From Nautilus pompilius (taxonomy: Eukaryota > Mollusca > Cephalopoda > Nautilida > Nautilidae), in NCBI GenBank assembly GCA_018389105.1, contig JACATO010001549.1, positions 108,397-172,396 of the forward strand: 64,000 nt of DNA, given 5' to 3'. Positions 49,639 to 61,915 of the stretch are shown here, one piece after another; positions within the stretch are counted from its first letter, which is position 1, and the number at the start of each line of letters is the position of its first letter. Below the pieces are notes generated by a model. That model made no database searches, was not told the DNA's origin, and saw only the letters and a list, made by a program, of their open reading frames with translations. A program made the position numbers and the translations under genes.

Positions 49639-52600
49639 GTTTGATGGTAAATATCGGTGCTGTCAAATGAGCCCTTACCTAGATAACGGTTAAGGGCGTT
49701 CAGAAGGGACATCTTTACAGTTTTCATGGGCGCTCCTTGTAAGAATTAAAATGAATGAACCATAGATGGGAGGATGAGTGAGTGGGTACTTGAAAATGCG
49801 GTATACTAGTCGCTAGTGCATTGATATATTAATGGTGTTAAATCTATGGTTTTAGATAGAATTCCCTTCAAAGTTTGAAAGAGGATAAATGGAATAAGTT
49901 ATGACTGACTCATCGTTTTTCAAAAGCATTTGATGCCAAATTTCTTTCACATTTGTAAACTGCCCGCTTGTTTAGGCATTTTTTAAACCGGGGTAAATCA
50001 TTTCCATGGGGTTTGTTTGTTTATCTGTTTTCTGTCCATCAAAGTGTTTGCCACTCTGTCACTCTGTGATGACAGGCTAGAGAAAGATCATTAGCTGCCA
50101 CTAAAGAGTGAAGCTAGCCCCCTTCTCCTAAATCAAGAAGGGGCGTGGCAAAGTGATATTACATTCCTTCCTTCCTTGGTGAGTGCTAAGCATCGCCATG
50201 CAAACCAGAAAGAGGCTGGCTGTCGTTAAAGCCGGGGACTCTTCTGGGCAGGGAGTTAAATTAAGTCAGATGCATATGAAATCTGAAACCGTCTCTAACC
50301 AGTAAGGAAATGCTTTTTCCATGGAATATTATGAATGTTTCCTTCAGAACAACAAAAGAGAACGCGGGCACCGTCTTTTTCTGCTTTTCATTTGTGAAAT
50401 CGCTTGAAAATACTGTGCATATTATTTTAGTTGTAGGGCCCAAAATCTTGGCGGACTTTTCACTCACTGGTTAGGTTTTAGTTGAGTAGGAAGTCAGCTT
50501 CCATGGCATTGCATTGTGGAACCTTTTTCAGCATCATTAGCGTAGCGCCTGGACACTTGCTTCCCCCACCAACCACTTTAAACTTAAAATAAGCTTACAT
50601 TCCATTGAATTCCGGGCATACAGGGGAACAACATGTCAGCTTCGTTAACCACAATTCCACTCCGCTGACGGGACATTGGTTTGTGCAGCAGCAGCAGCAG
50701 GTCTAGCCTGCAGCGAGTCCCCCTCTGCACATCGCGGTGGGCGGGCGTGATCGCCTCGGGCCTGCTTCGTTTGGCGATGCCATCAATTCAGAACTGCTTG
50801 CGTTGCCTTGGAGATTCAAACTTTCCGCTTTTTCGTTAGCGATGTAGCTGAAAGGCTGGGCGCCATCGGGGTCCGGTAACGAGTAAGTCAAGCTCGAGAT
50901 CAGCACAAAGGCTTCGTCGCCGCGAGCCAGACGGTCTCTCTCTCTCTCTCTTTCTCTCCCTTTTTTTTTTTTGGTAACTGTCGCGAAGAATTCCACTTTC
51001 AGCTGTGATTTTAATTTCTTACATAATCGTTCATTCAATGGTCTCTGTTCGTTTGCTCGGCGAATAAATAATTTATCGCATGGAACCGGGGCTTTGTTTT
51101 TCGTCGACATATATATACGGGCTCGAGATCCGTGGGTGGAGTCTTTACTACCCCACAACTTTTAAAATGGAAAACAAAACAGAAAAAAAACCCTTAATTT
51201 GAGTACAATCATTGTCTCCAACCCCCCCTCCCTGTTTTCAACAAGTTTCGACACCCGGACCGACACCATTAATCAACAGTTAACAAGCATATTGTTTTAT
51301 ATCACTAAATATAATTGCCCGGCTTCTCCCGAGCCCTAATCCAATAATTCCGTTTGATGAGTCATGTTTCTAATTACTGTATAATGGAGGCGCGGTTAAG
51401 TGAGGATCAGAATTGCTCCCAGACTGGATAGAAGCTGATAGTTGGCGATGTGGGTATTTTGTTGTTGTTGCGGAGCCTTATCGCGAACAGTCTTCGCTAA
51501 TCGAGTTGGCACGGCTGATAATGTCCGTCGATGGATGCTGATGAAGTTTGACGTTGGCCAGGCCGTCCGCTGGCGGTCGAGGGGAGCGCTTTCCCGTCGT
51601 ATACCTCGTGGGGGGGGCCTCCTCCGGTCCCTTCTGTACGCTTGAAATTGCAATTAAGCTACTATCAACACTAGAGATAAGCTGCCTGCAATCCGTAATT
51701 CTTGTTTTCCCCTGTTTTAGTTGGATTTCCCTTCTGCAGTGTGAATAATTGGCAGAGCCGCCATTAGAAAGGGAAGGAAAATAAACGAGATATCTAACTC
51801 TGGAATAAAAACGGATCTTCTTTTCTTTTAACTTAATACAGATGAATCCTATATATATACAAATTAAAAAGATGACAGCCGGTGTTCCATAACTTATTCG
51901 AGACTCACAACTGAGGCGTTTCGCGGACAGAGCTGCCGGGGAGTGGCCGACCGGTGTTCTCGGCGGGACCCGCCGCCATTCCTCCTGTCAGTGACGCTCC
52001 AGAGAGTCTCGAAACACAGAACGGTCCCCGCGAGAGGCGACGCAGAAGTTACGTCCCTTCTCTCTCAGCAGCAGTAATGAGGGTGGGCGGCTCAGAAGCT
52101 AAAGGGCGGGTGCTTCACTTACTGTCCGTGTTACACGCGATACTCTGCAGCTTGGCTGATGTTCATATCGTCGTGAAGCCACTGACCGCCACCCAGCTGA
52201 GCGGGCGTTCTTCGGATCTACCGCGCTCCATTGCAATCTCTGAAGACCTTGCACAGCCATCGGGGCCCCTATCCAGAAAGGCAAAGAATGCTGAAAGAGG
52301 CGGTGCTATTGCTGATCCCGTAAGAAAGCCCTCCGCCGCCTCTTGCAGCCGTCTAGTCGTTGGTGTAGCTGCGACATAAGCTCTCGTCTATAATAATAGG
52401 TTATTTGACCTTTGACCTATCATGGCCGGCCACGCAGTTCGGAAACAATAAAATCCAGCAGTTGCACCATATAGCCTTTGTCGTCGACCAGGTACAAACA
52501 CTTGACATATATATTTTTTCTTAGTATATGCTGGTACTAATAATTATTTAACAATTATTCCAGACCGCGCGTATGGCTCCTGCCCCCTCCTAACTCGATT

Positions 52601-55600
52601 CACCTGGCCTCACCTGCTGTTTTGTATTGCACTGTATAAAAATACGATCTCGCTCAACTTTCCCCTTCACCGAATGTGAGACGACGTCGACCGGAGCAAT
52701 AAAAATTCTAGAAGGAGGGATTCTTTATGGCATTCTTGACGTGTCAGCGTATCCAGGGCCCCCAGTTAGCCGTGACGGGAGTCCGCACCAGGACTTCCCC
52801 TCACGTTTGTATCGCATATCAGTCCGCCAGAAAAATTGCTCCGGACGAACGTGCCCGGTCCAGTTTGCAGGGGATAATTTATGGACTGACACCGCCTTTG
52901 GTACCACATAAACCACGGATGGCGCGAATTAAATCTCTGGGCGACAATGAGACCGATAGGTACCGGGAAGTGATCAGCTTGTCATTTATTGTTCGGGCTG
53001 GGTTTCGTGTATCGACGCTTACCGCTACAGTCATCCGATACACAGAGAATCCCTACTGGAGTATATAGCTCCTTAAATCATCCCTAACCCGATCGTTAAC
53101 TCGCAGTGGTGCTGATGAAAATTCCGTCGGCTACCAGAGAGTTTGGGGACAGGTGCCATCGATCTAGTTAAGCACGTCAGCACCGACGTTTACGTTGACC
53201 GAGCGTGCGTTAGTCGACGTTGGTTATTTGCTTTTGCTAACTCTTCAGCTCCTCTGAACCTGAAAGCGGACCGTGTAGCGTTCCCACAATGCAGGTCGCC
53301 AGCGGTGATGGGCGACTGACGGCGGGGAGCCGGTAATAAAAGAAACGGCATGCTAACAACAAAGAAAATGACGCTATCTAGTTGATTTGCTGTAAGAGTT
53401 CAGAAACCAGTTTCAGGCAGCGACAAAGAGGAGAGAGAGACGGACGGACGGTCGGACTTGGCGCGACCGATTAACCGGTTGCTGGCTGAGAGCGACGTCT
53501 AGCGGCATTTCGAAGAACGCGTCGACAATGTCCGCGCTGGCAACCTGTCCGCTTCACCGCGGGCAAGAATTCTTCTCGCTGACGACCTCCCCCGCATACG
53601 GTCCTCCAGCCTTCTTTCTCCCCCCACGATCGGACCGATCCGGTTGGGAGGCATTTTCGCTGCCATTCGGAGATGGGGTTTTTTTCCGTTGTCAGTGGTA
53701 ACGCCATCGTCTTTACAGGGAGGTGACGTTCTGAATGCTGCTGTCATATTTATCACGGCCAATTCACTCTGCCGTTCGTATTGCGAGTTATTATCCGAAT
53801 CGATTTTCTCCCATGGTCAGCACTGGAGCGTAAACCAGATCCACCGGTTACGTCAGCTCTCCCCCAACGAAGTGTTATCATTTAGCAGGGCCAGCAACTT
53901 TACACAACTCCGAGATGGGTCTGCGACCTCGCAGCCTCTCCCGACCGCATAGACACCTATTTGTGTCGAAGCGGCAGGTGCGCAGAACAGACTGACAACA
54001 ACCTGGTGGTACACAACGGAACATAATTATAATTTTTAAAAAAATACTTATTCTATTTTGTCATATTGTGTATATATAATAGTGTTTGAGTGGTTTTATT
54101 TCATGCCACTAAATGTTTATTTAACTATTGTGTGTGCTAATTAAAGGGGAAATTGCGCTTTACACTTATTTTTTTCATAGTGACCTGAAGTTTTGTTTAA
54201 TTTTGGAAGATGATGACCTCACCTTGCAGCAAAAAAACGCCAAGAGCAGTAAGGTTTACGGCATTGTTCAACGAGAATATAGCGCTTTGAAAGGTCTGGT
54301 CAGAGGCCATGTGTGACAAGGCCCTGTCTAGTGTTGGTTGCTTGTCCTCTTATCCGATGAGTCTAGATTTCAGCAGCAATTCACATCTGGAAGTCGCACC
54401 TGTCTTTGCAGAAGTCATAGCAAAGACCTTCCGATGTATTGCTAAGTGTGGATGGCGTAGGTTGCAATCTCACACGATGAAAAGACAGAATTGGTGATTG
54501 TCGAAGGAGGCTTCAATTCTTCGGAGTACATAGTAATTTTAAAAACACGTTTCAAACCACTGTACCAACAAGGTATACTGAGATGTCACACCTATCATGT
54601 AACCGTGGAAGAGAAATCAGAACGCTTCACATTTTCTTTTGCTATCTCAACCACCCTGATGATATGAATCTCATTAAGCAACAACCCATGTGACGGAGTT
54701 AAAGGAAGTTCTCATAAGGATATGAGAGGCCCTGGACCAAAGCACGACACAAATTCTCGTTAGTTCAGTATCAAACAGAGTGGAAGCACCTCTTGCTTCA
54801 GAAGGTGGCCGACCGAATTCTGACAGAAAGAACCTTGCTCTATCACTTTTCTTTGGTAGCTGTTTTCTGCGACAAACCAGCATATTGCAGTAAAGACGGG
54901 TAACCAAAATTATCATGATGGCGAGGCACTGTACATAATTTATTAGAGGTGAAGTCTTAAAAAGCTAAATTTAAATTTAAACAAAAACAATTACAACGGC
55001 GGAGTTAGCAAAGATGCAGTCCGAATATTCTAATTTACTTTTGGTGACCGCTATGTGTTTTGTGTGCAGGCACTACCCATTTACCTGACCATCTTCGACA
55101 TTAAGATGACGGTCAGCCTTCGGGGAAAGAAAGGTCTACGTTAGTTTCAGTTGTCGACAACTGTTGTTGTTGTTTTTTTTTAAAAAAATATATATATTAG
55201 ATTAGGTGGATTTGTCTAGAACTCTGGCTGCCACTCCGCGTTTGGACCCGCGAAAGATCATTGGATCGTTTTAGTGAATCAGTTTTCGTGTGACGGCCAT
55301 AAATAGAGAACCCTCGGTTTTTGAAGTTGTGCACCGAGCCGAGCGGCTTCGGTTAATATCTGAACTCTGGTTACCGCATCAACCCTTCGAAGGGGGGGGT
55401 TTACTTTGGGAGAAGATACGCCCGCATACCTATAAGGAGTTGGCTACTGGTCCTGACAGAGTAACCTCCCCCTGCACTCCGCCCCACCTTGGAAACGTAT
55501 ATTTACGGGCTTACTCTGTCGGGATCAGTAGGCGACTAACCGTAAATGTGCGGTCATACTCTTCAAAGGGTTAACGGTTCTTTCGATCGTCAACCTCGGA

Positions 55601-56206
55601 GAATATCTGTACTGCATCCTCATCCCTCCCTCCACTTCTAACAACAGCGTTAATTTATTCACGACGAAAATAATCAGGATTAGAAAGCTCGGCGATAAGA
55701 TGTAGTGTGCTTCATGCTCTACTTTCCATTGTAGCCCCGTCCAGGGCACGTGTCCAGCTGACCGGAAGTCGTCGTCTGTTCACGAACTTAAATCGTAAAA
55801 AAAAAACAACAACAACAACAACAACAAACAAGAACCGAGAAGAAAAGAAACATTAATAACTAGAACTTCCTTCCTTTTTTTTTTTCTTTTTTTTTCTCAA
55901 ATTTTTTATTGTTATTTACACGAAGCAAGCCGGGATAGTAGGTAGACAGAGAAATTAGACATAAGAGGTGAATAAAATCCTCAAAAAGTAATAATATCCC
56001 ACAAAACGATACAGACAATTTTATACAAAAATAATAATAATAATAATTACTCCCTGAGCGCATGCGCTGTGCGCAGGAACTATTGACCCAGATACATATA
56101 TATACATACATATATGTGTGTGTGTGTGTTGGATAAAACAAGATGTCGTCTGGTTGAGTCAGGGGAAGACAGAAACCGACGACAAAACACGAAAGGCGGA
56201 GTCAAG
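49639..56206. other. GC/CpG-richer gene-poor stretch
   Basis: No exon I can support. Long open frames (for example 51954-52379 and 53644-53952) have arginine-, serine- and proline-rich composition typical of chance frames in CpG-rich DNA. Motif-dense stretches near 50170-50420 and 51280-51400 look more like regulatory DNA. Simple repeats include (TC)n at 50935-50957 and (CAA)n at 55806-55828. Confidence 0.55.
51270..51400. promoter_or_regulatory. Candidate enhancer-like motif cluster
   Basis: Within 130 bp: ATTAATCAAC (Pbx/Hox-like), GTTAACAAGC, TTGTTTTATAT (Fox-like), a perfect AP-1 site TGAGTCA (51358-51364) and CTAATTACTG (homeodomain). Single motifs are weak evidence; it is their density in otherwise featureless DNA that stands out. 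Confidence 0.25.
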
Positions 56207-57049
56207 TCAGTTTGCAAGAATTTCGCTCTTATCAAGTGTCGTCTGCAAGCCGCATTTGGTAGCGGCGGGAGACTTCCTTGCGGCGGCGTCGCCGGGCTCG
56301 GCTACCTCAGCGCCCCCCCGGCCGATCGCCGAACCTTCGACGACTCTGAGCCGGTCGTGGATCTTCTTGTGCCGCTCCAGGTTGCTCTTGTGGCTCGTGG
56401 CGTAATCGCAGCTCGGGCATGCGTAGTCCTTCTGGCCGTTGTGAACCGACAGGTGTCGCCTCAGCAGCGCCTTCCGGCAGAATCGCCTGCCGCAGAAGGG
56501 GCAGGAGTAGCCGTTGTGGTGGAAGATCATGATGTGCTCCCGCAGGGAGGCCTTGGTGGAGAACTGCACGCCGCAGCATTCCAGGACCTTGTCGCAGGCC
56601 TGGTGCATGGTGGAGATGTGGCGCTTCAGGTTGTTCCTGCGATCGGTCACGTAGCGGCAGTGGGGGCAGGGGAACAGCTTCCCCCGGAACGTGTTGCACA
56701 CCAGCATGGCCAGTTCGAGGTAGTTCCGGTTGATCAGCGGGGTTTTGAACTTGAGATAGGACAGCTCCGCCGGGCTCGCGTTGTGCTTGAGATGGTATTC
56801 GGCCAAACCCAGGGGTCGGATGTCGGACGCGGGGCTGGGGTACACGGAGTACTGCAGCCACGGCGCCGGCAGACCCAGCGCGGCGGAACCGGATGCCGAC
56901 GGAGAGCAGAGGGGGTGGAAAGAGTTTTCCCCGATGGCGCAGAGGGACACGCTGGCCGTCGTCAGGCTGGTCGGGGTCGAATTCTGAAGGCGGTTCCGGA
57001 GTAGGGTCGGCGGGAGACTCTTTTCCAAATCGGAATTCAGGCGCGTCAT
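56207..57049 (-). CDS. C2H2 zinc-finger protein, four fingers, uninterrupted coding exon
   Basis: 280 aa from the ATG at 57049-57047 to a stop at 56207. The frame stays open further upstream, but TTTATTTCAG just before TGGCTCCGC looks like a splice acceptor, so the coding start is placed at MTRLNSDLEK and a 5' UTR exon is expected beyond. Fingers: 1, C128-C131-H144-H149 (CPHCRYVTDRRNNLKRH); 2, unusual, with adjacent cysteines C158-C159 and H172-H177; 3, C183-C186-H199-H203; 4, C211-C214-H227-H231. Finger 3 to 4 has an HNGQKDY linker resembling the TGEKPY type, so these two probably bind DNA together. The first 120 residues are Ser/Pro/Leu-rich without a recognised domain; the tail is Ala/Gly/Lys-rich. 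Presumably a nuclear transcription factor. Orthologue not identified. Codons are GC-rich, like the surrounding DNA. Confidence 0.85.
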   Translation of the reverse strand: MTRLNSDLEKSLPPTLLRNRLQNSTPTSLTTASVSLCAIGENSFHPLCSPSASGSAALGLPAPWLQYSVYPSPASDIRPLGLAEYHLKHNASPAELSYLKFKTPLINRNYLELAMLVCNTFRGKLFPCPHCRYVTDRRNNLKRHISTMHQACDKVLECCGVQFSTKASLREHIMIFHHNGYSCPFCGRRFCRKALLRRHLSVHNGQKDYACPSCDYATSHKSNLERHKKIHDRLRVVEGSAIGRGGAEVAEPGDAAARKSPAATKCGLQTTLDKSEILAN

Positions 57050-58029
57050 AGCTCCTTCACATGCAGCGGAGCCACTGAAATAAACGCAGAGAAGAGGGGG
57101 AGGAAATACGTCAGAGATCTGGACAAGGAAATCAAGGTGCTTCCCGGAATTCTCAGTATTCGTAAAAATTAAAAAAATAAAAAAAAAAATCCCAAAGATA
57201 TTACAGACACAATTCGCCTTCAAGTTCGCAATGTCCATTTTCTGAACCATCCTCTCATCGGCTTCTCTCATCTCGTGAGCCCCGAGCGACAAGCAATTTA
57301 AAGGTGGCGGCCATTAAGCGCGCAGACGACATGCACCCGAACGGTCTTTAAAGTATTTGGAGAAATCAAATGGAAAGAAAGCCCAGATCGATAGGTTCCG
57401 CTGAGCTCCTTCAATGTTCAGTTTGGCATTGTAATATTAGAACTATAACCCCTGGTATCGGTTTACAGAACTATTAATGTATACGTTAACGGAAGCCGTT
57501 CGAAAAGAAAGAAATGGCAAAGGATTGAGTTTAAGGCTGAAATTGGACATTTTCCATAGTTATCTCCAAACTACTTCATCGATGTCTTCTGATTTTTTTA
57601 CTTATGTTTTAAAAATATATATATATTAATAAAGTTAATAATAAATCAATAGTTCTGTTGTTGTTGTTGTTTTTTTCAGTTGCAGGTATTTAAAATCGCA
57701 AGTGCAAAATCTTAATGCAACTTTTCATTAAGCAGGTATAAGATGACTAAGTAGGTCTTAAAGCAGGAAGTGGCCGGGGAGACGGTGGCTAGGAAGCTGT
57801 AGTTAAAGGATTAGCTCATCACGGTTTAATCTCTTCGGCAAGCCCAGGGTGGACCGTAATATGAGGGAAATATCGATTTCCAATCGCTTCAGTACATGCT
57901 GAAGGTGCAAAGCTCTTCGGTCGGTATTAGGCTGTTCAGCGGGAAAATTTGAGGACAAAAGTATAATATTACTGGTACAGATATGAAAAAAAAATATATA
58001 GATAGATAGAGGGCTCTTTGGAAATTTAG

Positions 58030-58520
58030 CCATGCACCATGGGGTTCAGTGATGGGAGGGAAAACTGCTTAAGGTGAGCGGATTATGAACGAAGCGTATC
58101 GCAGCAACTTGGTACGTCTCGCAGTTGTACGAAACATGAACTAGTTTGCTCAAAGCTCCGATGGGCTAATCCTGGCGGTGGGGAATGCTCACCACTCCAG
58201 GAGAATTCTGGGAAACGTCCATAAAAACTTTAAGGAAATTAGCGCATTCAACGGACAAAAGATGCCGAGTCATTATTAGCCAATCTCGACGCAGTCGGAC
58301 CAAACAATAACCATTCCTGGGATTACGTTGTTGTTTTATTATATCTTGGGGTAATTGAGTGTGAACAGCATAAATAACGAGCAGAATCCTATTTTATCAT
58401 TTCTCGGTGGGGCTCTGATTTATGGTCGGCCCTGTATGGACTAAAAGCAATATAAATATGAGAACAGCGACAGAAGGACATAAATGGTCGGTGGAGCAGT
58501 AAATGGTTGGAGAGTTTCTG
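58030..58520. promoter_or_regulatory. Candidate cis-regulatory block upstream of the zinc-finger gene
   Basis: About 500 bp free of repeats and long open frames, about 1 kb upstream of the zinc-finger start. It is rich in CTAATCC/GGATTA (Otx/bicoid-like), GTAATTGAG, GCATAAATAACG, and two related ATAAATGGTCGGT / GTAAATGGTTGG copies at the right end. Function is inferred only. Confidence 0.25.
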
Positions 58521-60821
58521 TTCTCTTTCTCTCCATTCTCGGTTTGTCTAGGCATCCACTGTCTGTACCAATATTTCTTCTTCTTGTCGTCGGTATTTCT
58601 GAGGGGTTGGTGTGGAGTTAAGCAAAAGGATAAGGGAGGAGTTGGGGTATATATGTGCTTGCTTGTGCGTCAAAGGTCTCAACCAGCAGATTTTTTTTTA
58701 AGAGACCTCTGGTCTGCGGAGGGTTAAACGGGTCCGTCGTCTTTGCCTGTCTCTCTTGTACGGCAGATGTCGGACGGGTTGGGGTTCGGTCGCCCGTAAA
58801 ATACCTTACTTCCCGGACACACACATGTAACTGTCACAGAAGCCCAAGGCTGGGTTCTCCCTATTACGACGGGAAGTTTCCGGCACGATGGCCGCCGGAT
58901 TCTCAGGCGGTAACGGTTGAAACTCCATCTTCACACGTCTTTATTCGCGCTGTCTGGATGTGATGACTTATTAGAGAAATAAAGTTCTCAGCGTCACGGG
59001 TCAGCGGCCCGATAACCACGGGAGCGCGAGTGGCCCCAGGCAACGACGAGGACACCCATGCGTGCTGCAGGCGGAACAAAAACAAAACACGGCCCTCCAA
59101 ACCCCCCCTTTTTTTAAATTCTACCCCCCCCCCACTTTATTAAATATTCATTGGGCGGAGACAAGGGAAAGGCTTAAGCACAGACGTCCCTGTTTTTACT
59201 TTTTAAATAAATAAATGCGAGTTTTTACTCACGAAGTTTCAGACGGCCAGCGGGGTCGCTGAGGGCTCCCTCGGGCGTTTGGGAGTACATCACTCCGGCT
59301 GTCCCCTCTAAAGGGCCGGCCCCCCCCCCCGACGGTTCAACCTTGGAATCTGTATCTCTGTTGATTTTAGTGTTTGTTTGTTGTTTTCAAAATGCATGTC
59401 GCAGAAGCGCTGGGAAAACAAAAGGGGCTGGCTGACTTCCCCGGCGGGGTTTGCTTGCCCCCCCCCCCCAACCGGGTATGCAATTTCGGCCATTCTCCGG
59501 GGCTGGCGGTCGGTGGCCACGCCTGTCCTACGGGTGGATAGTCTGTTAATCCGCACCCGCGGATCCCGGGGCACCTGTTGGAAAATATCCCTATGCGTAT
59601 TTGTCGATTATGATTTCTTCGAATCAAGGTGCGTGTCTCGTCGTTTTAGGGTTCAGCGCACGTTGATAGGGCCATACCTCGGGTGACACCACAAGGGTTT
59701 AATCTCCTACCTGGTAACAGGGCTAACGTTCTGCGCAAACACGGGTCAACGTGGTCGGCCGACGAGGGGCTGGGCTAACTCTCGGCATTATCGGCAGAGA
59801 GGGTTCCCTAAGATGTCCAAACTTAGGGACCTCCCTTCGAAATAAACATGGCGCGATACTGTGGAGGAACTCCGAAGGACAATTAAATTTTATATATATA
59901 TTCTAAAATACCGCGTTCAAATGTGAGGGGACAAAATTTCGATCCGGATACGGAAAATAGTGCGGCCACGTGAAGTCCGCTTCAGTTGTGCATCCCATAA
60001 TTTCTTTCACGGTCCCTTGAATATTCGAACGCGCCAGCGAGATCCCATTCACAGCGCGATAGGTGGCCTTAAGAATACCCAGCCGCGGTCCAGAGTCGTC
60101 GGTCAGAACCACATCGCAGGTCAGGTGGAGAGCGGATCTCAAACCCGAGCGCCGCGTAGTGGAGAACACGGACAGCGATAAAGTGATCGACGAACTTACT
60201 TGCCTTTGTGTACAGACCCTGACGCCCCCTGCTGGACGCGTGGTTTTGTTTGTGTTTTTTGTTTTTTTTTTTTGTTTCTAAAGTCAAAAAAAAAAAAACA
60301 GCAACAGTCGATAAATGTTTAAGTGGGAGGGGGAGGTAATCAGTACCTCTCCACCCCCCCCCCCCACCCGGGGGGCGCAAGACTCTAATTACGGAACTGC
60401 TGCTAGCCGGTCTTTTGATAAACTCCGCGGCGCCATCTCGCGATACACGGCGAAACTCTGCCAAGCAGACCGTCCGTCTGTCACTGGTCACGTGCTTCAA
60501 GCGTCTGGTGTTATTGCACCATTGGCGCGACCCGACCGCCGCACCGTCTCTTCTGGCCAGGACTCTCCTTATTTAAATATTTGTTTGTTTTGTTGTTGTT
60601 TTTTTTATCGCGTGGATTGATGCCATGGCTGGGAAAATCAGAGACCTCCCCCCCCCTCCCCCGCCCAGTGAAGAGCGACGAGCGACTGGTCTCCGTACTT
60701 GCTCCACTTATCAAAGAGCTGGTCTGGGAGGTGGAGAGTGGGGTCAGACCGAACTGGATACTGGTCCCAGCCAGGGATCGGACTGGAATTGGGTCCGGAG
60801 CAGAAATTACCGCGGTACGAT

Positions 60822-61110
60822 GTGAGAGAGAGAGAGAGAGAGAGAGAGAGGGGGAGAGAGATGAAGAGAGAGAGAGAGAGAGAGGGGGGGAGAGATGGAG
60901 AGAGAGTGAGAGAGATGGAGAGAGAGTGAAGCGAGGGGGAGAGAGATGAAGAGATGGAGAGAGAGTGAAGAGAGGGGGAGAGAGATTGAGAGAGAGTTGA
61001 AGAGAGGGGGAGAGAGCTGAAGAGAGGGAGAGAGAGAGGAGCTGAAGAGGGGGAGAGAGCGATATAGTGAGAGAAACACACACACGCTCTCTCTCTCTCT
61101 CTCTCTCTCT
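60822..61110. repeat. Long purine (GA)n tract facing a (CT)n tract
   Basis: GA-rich purine tract 60822-61074 with GGGGGAGAGAG interruptions, then CACACACG and a pure (CT)n at 61087-61110. The two arms can pair as a hairpin. Open frames here encode only Arg/Glu or Ser/Leu repeats. Confidence 0.95.
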
Positions 61111-61344
61111 AGAAGCCCGCATGACAACAAAACCGACTGACATAGAAGTTGTCAGGGGCTGGCGATAGGAATTACACCGGGATAATTGGATAAGTGGCTA
61201 AGCTGCAGACGAAACGTGGCGGGCGGACGGGAGAGGGGGGGTAGCTGGAGAGGGAGGAGGGACTCCGACCATCGACAGTCGCAGAAACGGTCCGAAGAAA
61301 ATCGGCTTTACCGGCGACAAGATCGCGCACGTAAAACCTAGCAA

Positions 61345-61348
<4 letters not shown>

Positions 61349-61383
<35 letters not shown>
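61349..61383. repeat. (CT)n microsatellite
   Basis: Near-perfect CT run. Confidence 0.95.
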
Positions 61384-61915
61384 ATCATCATCACAAAGAG
61401 GAAATAAATCGGATAAAATAATGCAAAGCAGATGATTTAGATTTAGTCCGTTTATCCGAACAAACCCAATTTTGGGTGGATGGTGGGTGGAGGGACTTTC
61501 TGTATTTAAGTCCGATAAACCGCTGATTCTCCCGTAACCAAGCAGGAAAACCAGTCACCTGTGGTCGAACAGATCGCGGAACCCGGGGGGTGGGGGAAAC
61601 ACCTCAAAGACGAGGAGCCGTCGTTCCGAACGACTCCCGCTGGGCGGAGACGTTCGAGAAATAGCTTCTCTTTCATTTGTTCGTTAATTCGAGAAAAGTA
61701 TTTTTTTTTTCCTAAAAAAAAGTGCTCACCTGCTCAGTGATTTCGTTATTCCATGTTTTTAAAATGTTTTCTAAACCTTTTTTGTGTGTAACGGAGGCGA
61801 GTGTATCTTTTACCCACATCAGTATCTGCGGGCAAGCTTGCTCCTACGTTTCAGCTGCACGCCTTCACGATTATCTGTCTACCTCTATAGCCGCATTACC
61901 AAATCTATATTACAG

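Noticed and set aside
49357-49727. Five open frames on both strands around the 49-bp repeats
   Set aside because: Produced by the tandem repeat, whose unit length and base composition avoid stops; no gene signals.
50703-51158. 151-codon minus-strand open frame
   Set aside because: Runs through a (TC)n tract and has no domain-like segment.
51954-52379. 141-codon plus-strand open frame
   Set aside because: No recognisable domain, composition of a chance frame in CpG-rich DNA, no splice or start context.
56114-57004. Plus-strand open frame of 296 codons
   Set aside because: Antisense shadow of the zinc-finger coding sequence in GC-rich DNA; no domain.
57050-57292. Upstream extension of the zinc-finger frame to an earlier ATG
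   Set aside because: The added residues are AT-derived and hydrophobic (FGIFFFIFLIF), and a pyrimidine-AG acceptor lies just upstream of the chosen start, so this is probably intron.
60760-60800. CCAGGGATCGGACTGG, resembling a reversed B box of a SINE
   Set aside because: No matching A box; probably coincidence next to the GA tract.
60511-61143. Minus-strand open frame of 210 codons, Ser/Leu-rich
   Set aside because: Low-complexity translation of the GA/CT tract.
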